This document shows, piece after piece, positions 12,201-27,200 of a stretch of DNA of 64,000 nucleotides. The notes below the pieces were generated by a model. It was given only the letters and a program-made list of their open reading frames with translations, searched no databases and was not told the origin of the DNA. The first letter of the stretch is position 1, and each line of letters opens with the position of its first letter. The stretch is from Rugalucina vietnamica. Taxonomy: Eukaryota > Mollusca > Bivalvia > Lucinida > Lucinidae. Both the position numbers and the translations under genes were made by a program. The DNA lies in contig OZ024870.1 in assembly GCA_964017185.1 (NCBI GenBank), positions 58,940,812-59,004,811 of the forward strand, written 5' to 3'.

Positions 12201-15200
12201 ACTGAAAAACATTTTGTGATAAAGAAAAACATTTTGTGATAAAGAAAAACATTTTGTGATAAAGAACATAACCACTGAAAAACATATAAGCCAATGCTTG
12301 AGAAAATCAATGATCTGCATATGCGAAACCAAAGACGCAGATCACAACCGCGAAGCTGATCAACGCCTTTGTTTACACTACACGGATAGTACAATTCCTG
12401 TATTTTAAAAATTCGAAATTTCAAGCTTCTAGCCTTCTGTCACTGTACAGCCTGGTTTGTGTCGGACCTGGTCGAAACCCAAATTGTTGGTTTTCTCACG
12501 CACAGTTTTATTTGGTGTAATAGTTTATAATTAAAATGTCATATGTACCCTCATGACAAATAATACTGAAAATGGCTATATAAGATGTTTCGCACAAGCT
12601 TCAGTTTTGTTTATTGGACCTGCCGAATCAATAACATGCAGATGTAAACAGAGCAAATTATTCTGGTGAGTTCCTGCAAGTACCCTCAATATAAAATCTT
12701 GTGTTTATCATGAACAAAAAAAGAGTCAATAACCACAAATTGCTATATTTCTTAGAATAGAATAAGGTACATTATTTATGATAGTCTTTAGAGAAAAGTC
12801 TGTAGAGACACTACTGTAAATTCGGAAATTTTCGCGTGACTTTTATTTCGCGATTTTTCTATTTCCGAATTATTAGCGAATTCTTGAATTCGCGAGTGAG
12901 TGTCCATGTATTCTATAAAGTTTATAGTGACTCTTTATTAGCGAAAACCTTGAATTCGCGAGGCAAGCAATTCGCGAATATTAGCGAAAATTAAGTTCTC
13001 GCGAATACTTCCGGATCTACAGTATTCGGAAATATAGAATAAATGTTTTTAAACAAGACTTAGATGATCTTTTGGTAAAATAATTCCAGATACACCAAAG
13101 TTACGGCAGATGGATATCAACTATGCCCTGACAGTGATCCTGAATGTCTTGAGTCCTCCGGCCAAACTGTCATCATCTCACCAGAACAGTAGTACCAAGT
13201 CGGCGATGCATCATCTGTCCATCTCGGAACACGGGCGGTGCAGTAGTTTCAGTCACACGACCAAGAATCCTGTGAAGTACCAGGGGAATGAGCTGCTTAT
13301 ACAGACTGCTTATCTAGGTATGGAGATTGGATGTTAGTTGAACTTAGATCCGAAATTCAAGTGGAGTGAAATAATTTAGACAGAGAGTTTCCACATTGTT
13401 GTTTGCAACTGGAAAGTCGAACTGTACTATAACAAACTTTAGCAGAATGTTTCTTCCTTGGCTTCTCTCTAGGCCTAAGACTCTGTCTACACTTGACTTG
13501 AAAAATGGAGCGCGATGCGCGAGAACTTTTGGAGGTTCCAACCAGGTCTGACACAAACTGAGCTGTACAGTCACAGAAGCAGGCTAGAAGGTTGAACTTT
13601 CGGATTTAAGAAGAAGAGAGATTTACTATCCGTGTAGCAAAAACAAAGGCGCAGATCGAAAACAATGGAGCTGATCTGCGCCTTTGTTTTCACATAGGCA
13701 AAAATCCGGTTTTCTCACGATGTGGCTGGTTGTTTACTGAGATGTGAAGCCTCAATTAAAAAAAAACAAACAAGCAGGATGCAGAGTATCTTTAAAGATT
13801 GATTATAGTTTCTTGTGCATTAGAATTAAAATGATTCGAAAGAAATAGTTTTGAAGTTGGACGGCCAAGGTAAAAGTATTCTCATTCTAGAATGGTCAAA
13901 AAAATTCTTCAAATATTTCCTTACTCTATCATAATTTTATGATGTTAATATAACAGGGCTGGAGATACTGATGGCTTGTTTTGATAAAGCTTTGGCTCCT
14001 GAATGGCACCGAGTCACCAAGTGTATCATAGACACTGCAATGAAAGGTATGGCTATATTGCTACCCAAACAGGTCCAGAGGTTATTAATCTTTTTTCATG
14101 TCATGCTCAGCTCAGCTGAGACAAAAATTTATCCTGCTCATAAATGTTAAAATGACAACAATAAATTACAGGCTTTGGCAATCTGAACCTGAAATTTCAA
14201 CCGATTTTCAACCAATTTTTGTTATTTCAGTAATTATGAGCAGTTTAAATTTCATGCTCAGCTGAGTTGAGCATGAAAAAAGTTTTATAACCTCGGGCCC
14301 AGGTTATGGGATTGTCAGGCAGGACTGACAGCAAACATGGCTATAGTCAGCTGCAGAAAATGGCAAGGGGCTTGTTATTTCAGACCTTTCAAAGTAGGAA
14401 TTACAGGTTGACAAGAAGTGACTATTTCTGCATGTCTAAAAAGTCAAATATTTCTTAAAATACATCTTAAATTATAATCATGTCAATCAGCATCACAATC
14501 AAGAAGCACTAAAAAGATAAAATTTAGAAAATATATGATTTAGCTTCATGTTTTTCTCTTAATCATTGTGTATAAGCAAATGACTTACATGTTCTATATA
14601 TTTTTAGTGTGTTTGCCCATGTGGAGGTTCCTGGACTTTGTTGTGACTCACAGACCATCAATATTTCTCCTGCTTCAGCCATTCATACAGTTCAAGGTGA
14701 GCGTGTCGTACTCATCAAATCTCCAGAAATGAGTGTACCCCTTAGAAGATTTGACAAATTAAATTTCAGGGACTCAGACAGAGTTTACCCTGGGAGTTTA
14801 ACTTAGGGGACCAATGTCCCACTGCTGGCAGCTTCTGGCAACTCCCTGGACAGTTTTGGGGGTCATTGGAGGCCAGCAGGGGTCAAATTGCACATTTTTG
14901 TGTGCTTAAGGAGAACCTTGCTCGAGTTTAATCTTATCAAACATGTTTTGACAATAATTTTGAAACTTCTATAGTCCATTAAAAAGTTTAAAGGAAGCAA
15001 TGGTTTCACATGGCATGACTTTGTCTGTGTGAACTTGATCTGTTTGCTAAATGCTGGCTTTAAAACATGATTATGGTCAAATGTCTTTCGATTTAGTAGT
15101 AGCCCAAGCATTAGCATGTGGAACAATGCTTATAGATAGGCACAAAGGAGATCTTAGTGTTTGCTATGCTTTAAAGCTAAGTTGGTAGATCAAGTTTTGG

Positions 15201-18200
15201 TCCTTCTGGGAAGTAACAACAAGGGCAGGTTGTTTCAGGAAAACATGTCCGTGAAATGTATACCCCCTCATACCCAACTTGTATACAGTAAAACTGGGGT
15301 GTATAGTGGTAAACCTATTTTTCTCATTTTTGCTCTTAAACATAGATTGTGGTTACTCGTTAGAACTGCCTCGGCGAGGCGATTCTAATGTGTACCCACA
15401 ATCAATGTTTTGAGCAAAAAATGGGAAAATATTGAAAATTTTCATCCCAATTTTTGCAACTTAGGAAAAATCTTTACATAACATGGATATGTTTTCGTAA
15501 TGTCTTGCTTTGATTATAAGTTGATTAACCCATTCCTGATATCTGTTCTCAGATGATGCGAGTAAACTGTGACACCGCCCAGGAGTACTACATACAGCAG
15601 ACTATCAAGGATAAACTGCAGGGCTACAGTTTTACCCACCCTAAGTGTATTGGATCAGTCCTGGTGGAATTGGCACTGGAACTAAAACAGATTAAGGAAG
15701 AGTTCATTTCTGCTGGAGGTAAAGTTAGAAAAAGTATGCCGTTGATGGTCAAATGCACCTGTTGCCTATTTATCAGGAAAGTTGGAAAAAATAATAGCTA
15801 GTCAAAAGAACTGTCATAGATGCTAATTTATCTAGAACCATGATGTACTGGATTGTTTGTGAAATCATCAGGATAACATATCCATGCAATGTATATCCCC
15901 TTGAACCCCACTTCTATAAAGCAGAACTGGGCTATGCAGGGATATATATATTTTTAGCTCACCTGAGCCGAAGGCTCACAAGGTGAGCTTATAGTACAGT
16001 AGTCGAGCCAGCGTCCATCCGTCCGTTCACATTTTCAAACTCAAATATCTCGAAGACAACAAGGCTGATCGTGATCAAATTTTATCTAAAGCATCATTGA
16101 GGAGGGTGAAAGGTTGCATTAGGTTTTGGGCCAGGTCGGATTGGAACTCTGGTTTCCATGGCAACAGATAGCTCCCGTAGACTTACAATGGGAAAAACAT
16201 AAAAAAATCTTCTCCGAAACCACAAGTCCCAGACCTTTCATATTTTGTGTGTAGCAATGTATAGTGGTCCTCTTTATAAATCCTGCCAACCGTGCCCCTG
16301 GGGTCCATACAGGCCCCGCCCCGGGGGCGTGATGGGGCAAAACATAAAAAAAATCTTCTTCTCCGAAACCACATGGCCCAGAGCTTTCATATTTTGTATG
16401 TAGCAATGTGTAGTGGTCCTGTTTATAAATCCTGTCAATCATGCCCCTGGGGTCAAAAATGGCCCCGCCCCGTGGGTCATTAGCTCCCATAGACTTACAA
16501 TGGGAAAAACATAAAAACATCTTCTTCTCCGAAACCACAAGGCCCAGAGCTTTCATTATACCCCCCGCCAAAACGAAGTTTTAAGGGGGGTATACTGTTT
16601 TCACGTTGTCCGTCCGTCCGTGCGTCCGTGTGTGCATCCGTCCGTCCGTCCGTCCGTCCGTAACGTTTTGTTTCTTTAATATCTTGAAGACCCATTGATG
16701 GAATTTCATGAAACTTTGCAGGCATCTGTATATCTATGGGGCAGATATGTACATGCAAAAATTAAGGGCTAGGGGCCAGTCCCTTTTGAATTACTTCCCT
16801 TTATAGTTCTTGATGGCTTTTGTATACAGTGATGATAGTGCATTTACGGGCCGATCAACTCCTACAACAGTTTTTGTTGGAACTTTTTGATATTATGCCT
16901 AAATGATGTAGGCCCATTGGACATTTGCATGAAGAAATGTTATCGCGAAAAAATAATTTTTGACAAAATGACAGCAATGAGAACTTAGGCAATTTTCTTA
17001 CTTTTTTATACAGGTAAGGGCTTTCACGGGCCGATCAACTCCTACCACAGTTTTTGATGGAACAATTTGATATCATGCCTACATGATGTACACCCATTGG
17101 ACATTTGCATGAAGAAATGTTATTGCAAAAAAATAATTTTTGACAAAATGACAGCTATGAGAACTTAGGCAATTTTCTTACTTTTTTTTTACAGGTAAGG
17201 GCTTTCACGGGCCAATCAACTCCTACCACAGTTTTTGATGGAACAATTTGATATCATGCCTACATGATGTACACCCACTGGACATTTGCATGAAGAAATT
17301 TTATTGTGAAAAAATAATTTTTGCTAAAATTACAGCTATGAGAACTTAGGCAATTTTCTTACTTTTTTTTTTACAGGTAAGGGCTTTCATGGGCCGATCA
17401 ACTCCTACCACAGTTTTTGATGGAACACTTTGATATCATGCCTACATGATGTACTTCCATTGGACATTTGCATGAAGAATTGTTATTGTGAAAAAATAAT
17501 TTTTGATAAAATGACAGCTATGAGAACTTATATATTTTTTTTTTTTACTGTTAAAGGCTTTCTTTGATGGAACAAATTGATATCATGCTTTCATGATGTA
17601 CACCCATCCATTGGACATTTGCATGAAGAAATTTTATTGCCAAAATGATTTTTGTGGTAAACAGTTATCCTGCGGGGGGTATTTAATAAGCATTGCTTAT
17701 TGTCTCTTTTTTCATTCATATTCTGTGAGTAGCAATGTATGGGGGGGTGGGTGGTCATGGGTAAAACAAAAAAATCTTCTTCTCCGAAACCACAAGGCTC
17801 AGAGCTTTCATATTTTGTTTGTAGCAATATATAGTGGTCCTCTTTATAAATCCGGCCAACTGTGCCCCTGGGGTCCATACGGGCCCCGCCCTGGGGGCGT
17901 CATGGGAAAAACTTTAAAAAATCTTCTTCTCTGAAACCATAAGGCCCAGAGCTTTCATATTTTGTGTGTAGCAATGTATAATGGTCCTCTTTATAAATCC
18001 TGCCTACTGTGCCCCTGGGGTCCATACGGGCCCCGCCCTAGGGGTCATTAGGAAAAACATAAAAAAATCTTCTTCTCCAAAACCACAAGGCCCAAAGCTT
18101 TCATATTTGTATGTAGCAATGTGTAGTGGTCCTCTATATAAATCCTGCCAATCATGCCCCTGGGGTCAAAAATGGCCCCGCTCCCGTAGACTTACAATGG

Positions 18201-21200
18201 GAAAAACATAAAAAAGTCTTCTTCTCCGAAACCACAAGGCCCAGAGCTTTCATATTTTGTCAGTAGCAATGTGTAGTGGTCCTCTTTATAAATCCTGCCA
18301 ACCGTGCCCCTGGGGTCCATACAGGCCCCGCCCCGGGGGCGTGATGGGGCAAAACATAAAAAAAAAATCTTCTTCTCCGAAACCACATGGCCCAGAGCAT
18401 TCATATTTTGTATGTAGCAATGTGTAGTGTTCCTCTTTATAAATCCTGCCAACCGTGCCCCTGGGGTCCATACAGGCCCCGCCCCGGGGGCGTCATGGGA
18501 AAAACTTTAAAAAATCTTCTTCTCCGAAACCACAAGGCCCAAAGCTTTCATATTTTGTTTTTAGCAATGTATAGTGGTCCTCTTTATAAATCCTGCCAAC
18601 CGTGCCCCTGGGGTACATACGGGCCCCGCCCCGGGGGCGTCATAAAAAACAAAAAACCGAAACCATATGGCCCAGAGGTTTCATATGTTGTGTTGATCAA
18701 TGTATAATCCTCTCCTTTATAAATGCTGCCAACGGTGCCCCTGGGGTCCATACAGGCCACGCCCCAGGCATGTCATTATCTACCATAGACTTATAATGGA
18801 AATATATGAAAAAATCTTTTCTGCAACAGCATGACACAAAGCTTGTATATTTGATATACAACATTGTCATTTGGAGCTCTACATAAATCCTGCCAATTTT
18901 GCCCCTGGGGTCAAATATGGCCCCACCCCGGGGGTCATTATAGGACCCTGACCTTGTTAGACGATTTTTTCATGTGAACCAAAATGGCAGAAAAGAGGAT
19001 ACACAATCCAGACAAGAGCTCTTCTGCTGATGTAAGTAGGGTTTCAAGGTCACATGACCAAGATGGCCACCATACCCATATATGGTAAAAACCCCAATTA
19101 CTTTGTCCAATGACTGTACTTGTTGACTCTCAGGTGAGCGATCGTTGCCCCTGGGCTACTTGTTCTTATTTTTGCTCCAAACCCACAATCTATGTTTTGA
19201 GCCCACAATCTATGTTTTGAGCAAAAATAAGAAAAATATCAAAGATTTTCTACTGAAATTTTTCATTTTTTACATACAAAAATAATCTCTGTATATTGCA
19301 TGGACAAGTTTGCATATTGTATAGAAATGTTTCACAGCGCAAGATAAAGAAAATACTTTCGCGATCCTTGTTTGTTTGTCCTAGATGATTCGTATAGATA
19401 CTTAGACAAGTTGGCTTCTTTAAAAAGAAACCAATGAAAAGGTCAGCAGCCGCTTGTTATAAGAGATTCCTTTTGCTCTAGATTTCAGTATTGTTGATTC
19501 TCTGGTTTGCAATTAATTTCGATTCTCATACGTTTCAGTTTCTTTTCCTATACATGAATGTCGTTTCTTGTTATGAACGCTTGACCAGTGTGTGTATCTG
19601 TCACTCAAGGCATTGACCAAAATTTCTGATGTTATGGAACCAAAGCCAATACTAAAGGGAACACGATTACAATCAATATGTCGATGTGTAGAAAACCATT
19701 TTGCAGTGCAGTCAATTTGTGGCAGAGTTCTGAATTTTGACCTGCAGCCACACTACCAGAAACAGACCCATGGGACCGATGTGATGGACTAAAAGTCAGT
19801 CATATAGAGTTCCTATAGTTTCTGTACCCCTCGTCAGGGTATCTACGATCTAAACCTAGATGCGCTATGATAAGCAGTCACCACGACCGAGACTGCTTGC
19901 TAGATTTTACCGCTATTTGACGGGGAGTGTCAAAAATGGATAAATTTAATTGATTGCGGTTAATTGTCTAGTCAGTATAGACGGGTTCACTAGTTTTTAT
20001 TAAGCACTTTATGTGACAAAACGCGTAACTGAGAGAGAGCAGTCGATCATGGGTAGAATTTTCTTCATATTCAAAGTAAACACTGTGGAAAAGGTCCTGA
20101 GGGACCTTTTCCAATAACCTGCAGACAGTATTGCACTATATTGTGGTGAACTGGGTAAATTTGGTTGATGCCATATTTTCTCCTTGTTTATTTGCAGGAG
20201 AATATAGATCAAGGTCAGCTACTATGGCAACCGAGAGGTCAGACTACTCACAGACACACTTCACTGAAGTAAGAAACAAGGCCAGTGTAACAGACATCAC
20301 GGCAGAGATTATAGGTCAGCCAAAACCAACACTGGCAACCATTGGGAAAAGAGCTAGCAGAGGTGAGAATCATTATCTTGATTTTCCAATGTCTGTGACT
20401 TTCCAAATATTTCCTTCTAGTAATTGAACGTGACCTAGACGGAATATTTCCATTGGTGTTCCGTTAGACCTCTCCACACAGATGGAAATGGGATATATTC
20501 CTTGGTTGAAAATTAAAAAGTAGCAAAACTGCAAAGAAACGAAAAACTGTGTTATGTTAGATCATTTCCAGCACATGTGACGTAAATTATATATATATTC
20601 TAGCTGTAAAAGTATGCATAATCATAAAATACTTATTTATTTCATAGAATGTATCAACAATATCTATAAATAGATCAGGGGAGACTACTGTAGAAAATTG
20701 TTTGTTGTTTACAAATTCAATTAAAATCTGCGAGAAATGCATGTGATTATCAGAAGATTTATGCTACTGCTGCAAATACATAACAAAAATTCTAGTAAAT
20801 ATCATCAAATAAAGAAGCTAAAGGCTACTTATGAAATCCATAATCAGTTAGATCATAGTTTGAATGCAACTAATGCTAAGCTGCCACGGAAGTGGAACGA
20901 GGTCACGAAGTGTATCGGAGTGCAGGTTAGCCAGCTGATCTAAACATGACCATACCTGTTGACTGGGACATTAAACAGCAGATCAAGCAAACTTATTATG
21001 GGACTTCTACTCAACACTGGGATGTGATGACATGTGAAATGTGCTGGAAGTATATAATCACTCAGTTAAACAAACTCTTTTCCTGGGTGGGCCCAGACCT
21101 TAGTGGTTAATCTGTACTCAGGTGGTTGGTCGGACTGTAAGCTGTTTGCCTAGAGATACAAGCAGTGTATCTATTTTTCACAGCCCCAATTGGCTCTAAA

Positions 21201-24200
21201 ATTTGAACAAAAGGATCCTGAATAGAGTAAAGGGCAAAAAAAATAAACACACGAAAAAAAAAAAACAAAAAAAACAATTTACACAAATGAAAATCGGAAA
21301 AATGACCACCACAATGATTATTTTGCACCCCTATTCATTTACAATTTATTGCTTAACATATAATTTACTTTTCAGCCACCATATTTTCTCAGTCTAGTTC
21401 CAACACTAGCCAGCCCTTCAAGACCACGGTGGTGACAACCACGGTACCCAACATTGAAAATGAGAGTCCCTCGGGCCAGAGAAAGATCAGTCGTAGGATC
21501 TCAGCCAAAGATGGTGTTAGTATACTGGAGAAGTTTAGAAAGCCTACGCTAGAGGATATCTCACCATCAGGTACAGTAGTGGCAGATTTTTTACAGTAAT
21601 TCTCTTTGGCGCCATGTTGCCAAATCTAAAGGGTCACTGAAGAGGCTTGAATAGCCGAAACCGCGGTATGGCCCATCACCTTTCCCATACATATGCTCAC
21701 TGTTCTTAAAGGATCTCAGTTTTAGTTTTATTTTAATGCTATCGATATGTTACCATTTGTCAAGGTTTGATGTTCACTGCATTAGACTTGATAATCTCTT
21801 TAAGGATGATCAAGCAGAACTCTGTAAGACATTTTTTGTCAGAGATACATCCACATTACACCCATGTTAGACAAAGAATAATTAAAATACTCCAAAGTTT
21901 TTAGCTCACCTGAGCCAAAGGCTCACAAGGTGAGCTTATAGTATAGTGGTCGAGCCGGTGTCTGTCCGTCCGTGCGTGCGTCCACATTTTCAAACTTGAA
22001 TATCTCTAAGACAACAAGGCCAAACATGACCAAATTTTATCTAAAGCATCATTGAGGAGGGGGAAAGGTTGTATTAGGTTTTGGGCCAGGTTGGATCAGA
22101 ACTCTGGTTTCCATGGCAACAGATAGCTCCCATAGACTACAATGGGAAAAACATATAAAAATCTTCTTCTCCAAAACCACAAGACCCAAAGCTTTCATAT
22201 TTTGTGTGTAGCAATGTATAGTGGTTCTCTTTATAAATCCTGCCAACTGTGCCCCTGGGGTCCATACGGGCCCCGCCCCGGGGGGTCATGGGTAAAACAT
22301 AAAAAAATCTTCTTCTCTGAAACCACAAGGCCCAGAGCTTTCATATTTTGTCTGTAGCAATATATAGTGTTCCTCCTTATAAATCCTGCCAACGGTGCCC
22401 CTGGGGTCTATATGGGCCCTGCCCCGGGGGCGTCATGGGAAAAACTTTGAAAAATCTTCTTTCCAAACCACAAGGCCCAGAGCTTTCATATTTTGTGTGT
22501 AGCAGTGTATAATGGTCAAGGCCAAACATGACCAAATTTTATCTAAAGCATCATTGAGGATGGGGAAAGGTTGTATTAGGTTTTGGGCCAGGTTGGATCA
22601 GAACTCTGGTTTCCATGGCAACAGATAGCTCCCATAGACTACAATGGGAAAAACATATAAAAATCTTCTTCTCCAAAACCACAAGACCCAAAGCTTTCAT
22701 ATTTTGTGTGTAGCAATGTATAATGGTCCTCTTTATAAATCCTGCCTACCGTGCCCCCTGGGGTCCATACGGGCCCTGCCCTGGGGGTGTCATGGGAAAA
22801 ACATAAAAAAATCTTCTTCTCCAAAACCAAAAGGCCCAAAGCTTTCATATTTTGTATGTAGCAATGTTTAGTGGTCTTCTATATAAATCCTGTCAATCAT
22901 GCCCCTGGGGTCAAAAATGGCCCCGCCCCGGGGGTCATTAGCTCCCATAGACTTACAATGGGCATACATGTGATGAGCTCCTGGTGTGGAAGTGGGAGAT
23001 TTGGATTTCATTTCAGGGAGATTGGGGTCTACTTCAGGGAGATTATGTGTCGGCATCTAAAATGCACGATTTTGCATGTTTTCATGCAACACCATCATTT
23101 TTTCTGTCAAATTTGAAGCAATTTGCTTTCCCCTATCTCCACCCCCCCCCCCCCCCCCCCCCCGCCCTAGTTTCAAAATGCATAATGGTACAGTAATCAG
23201 CTTATCCTTGTGTCTCATGTAATCATGAAAGCTAAAGGGGTAACCTGAACAATAAGAAGAGGCAGGTTATACTGTTGAAGCAGCAATGCTTGATCATGCA
23301 GAAATCTGTCAACTGAATGTCCATTTTCAGCTGATTTTTCTGTCTGATTCCAAATAAAAGTTTGCAAATGCAATTTTATACAAGTATATATTTATCTCAC
23401 TTTAATAAGTTAAAAGAAATTAAACTGTATTGCCTGTACTAAGAAAATGAAAAATCGATCCCAGACACAAAAATTTCTACTTTCATTTTTGAAATGCTTT
23501 ACACTGGCCAATGCCAAGGTCAACGGTGTACAGGTAAAATTTTTCCACTATCAATTTGACATATTCACGGGAGTAATACAATAGGTACTACCTGTGTTGT
23601 CGACCGAGACGATACTGCATATATGGTTGTCGACCGAGAATTCCGGCTTCCGACCGAGAAGTACGGTTGTCGATACACGACACAAACTCAGTGTGTAGTG
23701 AACAGGACATCAAAAACCAGAGAAAATAGATTTTTAATCATCGCCGATCGTCAAAGAGGTATTAAACTTTACGTCTAATACTCTTCTGTACTTTGTTATA
23801 CAGTGATAACGACAAATATATGAAAGATACTAAAAACATACCTTTCCAAGGTATTTGTGAAACTTGCAGCTATCAAAAACCTCCTAGACCAATGAGACTG
23901 CTTCGGATATTTCCTCTATAGCCGAGTTCTTGAAAACTAGTATAATGCACTCATTTCTTTACGCCATGTGCATTTTATGAACGTTTTTAAAAAGTCATGA
24001 TACAGCTGTCGATAACCACCGATACGGTTGTCGATAGTTAAATCATGTCTACGGTACGACTGTCGATAGTAATTGCTAAGGACATATGAGTGAATTAACT
24101 GCAAGATCACTCGTTTTGAGAATTTGGCGAGAGTCTGAATGTCTGCATTTGTCTGTACACACTGGCATTTGACATTATGAGCAGCTTCACGAGGGCGAGA

Positions 24201-27200
24201 AAATCATTAAAATCCGATATAAACATAGATATAAAGATTTTAGCCGGGCTTTGCAAAATGAAAAGTTAAAAGCCCGGCTATTCCCCGGCCCCGTAGGAGC
24301 CGAAGATACAAATGACTGGTGCATAATGCATCCAGCCTGTCTATTATAATATTTCTGACTTCTTTTGAGCGTGTCACAGGCTGACTTGTTTTATGCATTC
24401 ATGTGCAGAACAGCTTACATTATCATACAATGCAGTCTTATTGCTTATTATTGCATAAATACCCGTGTCATACGATATCAACAGCCATTTATTAATGAAG
24501 AGAAAGTTATTTATTAATATGGCAATTCTTGCGCGCACGTGCTGTTAATGATAGGCTTTTACTTATGCTCGTTACCGGGCGCCACGCAAAGCACGTGCTA
24601 GTAATAAGAAACTGAAGTCCACCCGGAACGAGCATAAAAACGAAAGCTTTTACGCGTATGAAAATGCGATGAGGCTGTAAAATATAGTGCACCACATTTC
24701 TTTCATTTCTGCATCTTTTTCTTTCGTTTCTGCAGAATTTATGCAATAATAGCGATCAAAAATGATTTTGTCATACGCCCTCGGTTTTCAACACTCCCCT
24801 GGGGACCTAGCACCGGAATGTTAATGAATGGAAAATCATGTTTGATCCCTATATTATTGCATAAATACCCGTGCCACACGGTATAAACGGCCGTGTTTTA
24901 ACGAAGCAAAATCCATTTACCAACGAAAGCGCACGTGCTGTTGGTAAACGGCTTTTATTTATTCTGATTGCCAGGCGCCACGCTTCGCCCTCGGTTTTAA
25001 ACACTTCCCTCGGGACCTTGCGAATGTTAATGAATGGAAAATCATGTTTGATCCCTCTGTTGTCAAGTATCATGAGGTAATTTATTTCCGCAGCAAAAAC
25101 TGAATTTATAAAACGTCAAAGAGCAAGTCCCCACTACGCCCATGACCAGCGTTTTAACATTAGCCTTGAGCCATTCGAAACCCGGTTATATGGGCATGTG
25201 CGAAAACAAATACATTGATCTTCTGCGCATGAACTGCGCAGCTGATCACATTATTGGTTTTAGCTACATACTTCCCCAACACGAAATTATCGGCTTATAT
25301 GGTTGTACAGTCCGGTTTGTGCCTATCCTGGTCGAATACGCCGAACATGGGTTTAGTCGCGCTTGATTAATCAAGCTTGAATTGGTGCTTGACCAAGATA
25401 AGGGTCTAGGATGCTTTCAGACCCAATGTCTGACAATTCATGGAAGCTCTCTTCAGTTGGAATTTGGATAAACTTTTCCATTTCGGTCTGCAAAAATAAA
25501 AGTACGTTCTACTTAAAAACAAAATAAAACATCTGGTTTAGTTTTAGTTCAAATGGCTATGCACAGCGTTACTAATCGGCCCGCAGCTAAGATCCATGAG
25601 GCAAAATACGAGACTGGTTACATGTCCATTCTGGTCAGAGTATTTGTTGCATTATTTACGTTTAACTAATCGTATTTACTTCCTTGCTTGCAACACATAG
25701 TTGTTGTTAAATGATAAAATTGGTGATTAAATAGGAATGTTTTTGTTGTCGCTGACCGCATTGCATCATAATTGTGTTGTAGACGGTCTGGATTATTCAA
25801 TTTCGACACCCTGGCCCGAAATGTCTGGAATAAAGCTTTGAAAACTGATTTGATCGTGCTGTAAATACATGTCCTAATCTTCGTAAATCGTCGACATCCG
25901 TATCAGGCTACATCGACAACAGTATCGCATACATTTACATGTCATCGACAGCAGTATCAATAAAAATAAAACACCCTTATAACATAAACAAGCAATGCAT
26001 TTTCTGACGAATTCTGATGTCTTTGTCTTTGCAATGATGCATACCACATCTTTCATTACTTCATAAGATATCGGATAGGCTAAAAAACAAAGAATCTGCA
26101 TTTTTTTCTGCATTCTGCTATTTTACGATGAAATATCTTTTCATGAGAAATCTAGCGACGCAACAATTCGCTGGAACACTTTGTAGGCCAGGAAAATATC
26201 TAACAACAGATTCGGGCAGAAAAATAATAAAAATTACCTTAAGATTTTATCACCGTCTACTACACACTACATTTATGTCGTGTATCGACAACCGTACTAC
26301 TCGGTCGGAAGCCGGAATTCTCGGTCGACAACCATATATGCAGTATCGTCTCGGTCGACAACACAGGTAGTACCTATTGTATTACCCCCGTGATATTGGC
26401 GGGAAATTTTACCCTGCGTTCACACTTTGAACAGGTACCTTTGTGGATGCTTGGGCCAATTTAACGCCTCGCTGCACCCAATACCCCTAAAGTGACACCA
26501 CTAATTGTTGTTTCCCTCCTTTGTAATTACGTAACAGACACTACTTAATCCCTTTGTGACTTTCGTCTGTAAAGTGATTACCGTATTTTTCTGCCCTAAA
26601 TGGACAGTTTGGAAAAAAATATGATAGGAAAATTCAGCATCCGGGAGATTCTAGAGGCTTTCCTGGAGGCCGGGATATGGTCCTCATTTCCTGGATCCTC
26701 CCGGACGATCCGGGAGGAATCACATGTATGACAATGGGAAAAACATAAAAAATCTTCTCCGAAACCACAAGGCCCAGAGCTTTTATATTTTGTCAGTAGC
26801 AATGTATAGTGGTCCTCTTCATAAATCCTGCCAATCGTGCCCCTGGGGTTCATACGGGCCCCTCCCCGGGGGTGTCATAGGAAAAACATAAAAAAATCTT
26901 CTTCTCCGAAACCACAAGGCCCAGAGCTTTCATATTTTGTTTGTAGCAATGTATAGTGTTCCTCTTTATAAATCCTGCCAACCGTGCCCCTGGGGTCCAT
27001 ACGGGCCCCGCCCTGGGGGCTTAGTGGGAAAAACTTTAGAAAATCTTCTTCTCCAAAACCACAAGGCCCAAAGCTTTCATATTTTGTTTTTAGCAATGTA
27101 TAGTTGTCCTCTTTATAAATCCTGCCAACTGTGCCCCCAGGGCGGGGCCGTCATGGGAAAAACATAAAAAAATCTTCTTCTCCGAAACCATATGGCCCAG

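Larger units (their letters stand above)
15870..19325. mobile_element. foldback element (GCCTCGGCGAGGC family) split by a 3.2-kb element
   Basis: Left part 15870-15955 (TATCCATGCAATGTATATCC...ATATATTTTT) and right part 19165-19325 (CTTATTTTTGCTCC...GCATGGACAAGTTTGC) match the two sides of the intact copy at 15237-15500. The AGCTCACCTGAGC element at 15956-19164 lies exactly between them. Confidence 0.8.
23532..26413. mobile_element. 2.9-kb element with ~130-bp TIRs and repeated CGACCGAGA motif
   Basis: 23560-23700 and 26276-26396 are near-perfect inverted repeats: TAATACAATAGGTACTACCT, then GTTGTCGACCGAGA twice, TTCCGACCGAGA, and GGTTGTCGATACACGACA. Less exact complementarity runs out to 23532 and 26413. 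Subterminal GGTTGTCGAT-like motifs continue inside the left half and appear complemented in the right half. The interior has a hairpin AGCCGGGCTTT...AAAGCCCGGCT (about 24242-24283) and a diverged direct repeat. No transposase frame is visible. Confidence 0.88.

Noticed and set aside
11949-12424. Three overlapping minus frames rich in FFITKCFSLSQNVF
   Set aside because: They translate the ~20-bp minisatellite at 12101-12285 in three frames, a repeat artefact opposite unc80 exon 5.
14609-14806. 65-codon plus frame overlapping unc80 exon 8
   Set aside because: It is in a different frame from the conserved WRFLDFVV...FIQFK reading and crosses the donor at 14697.
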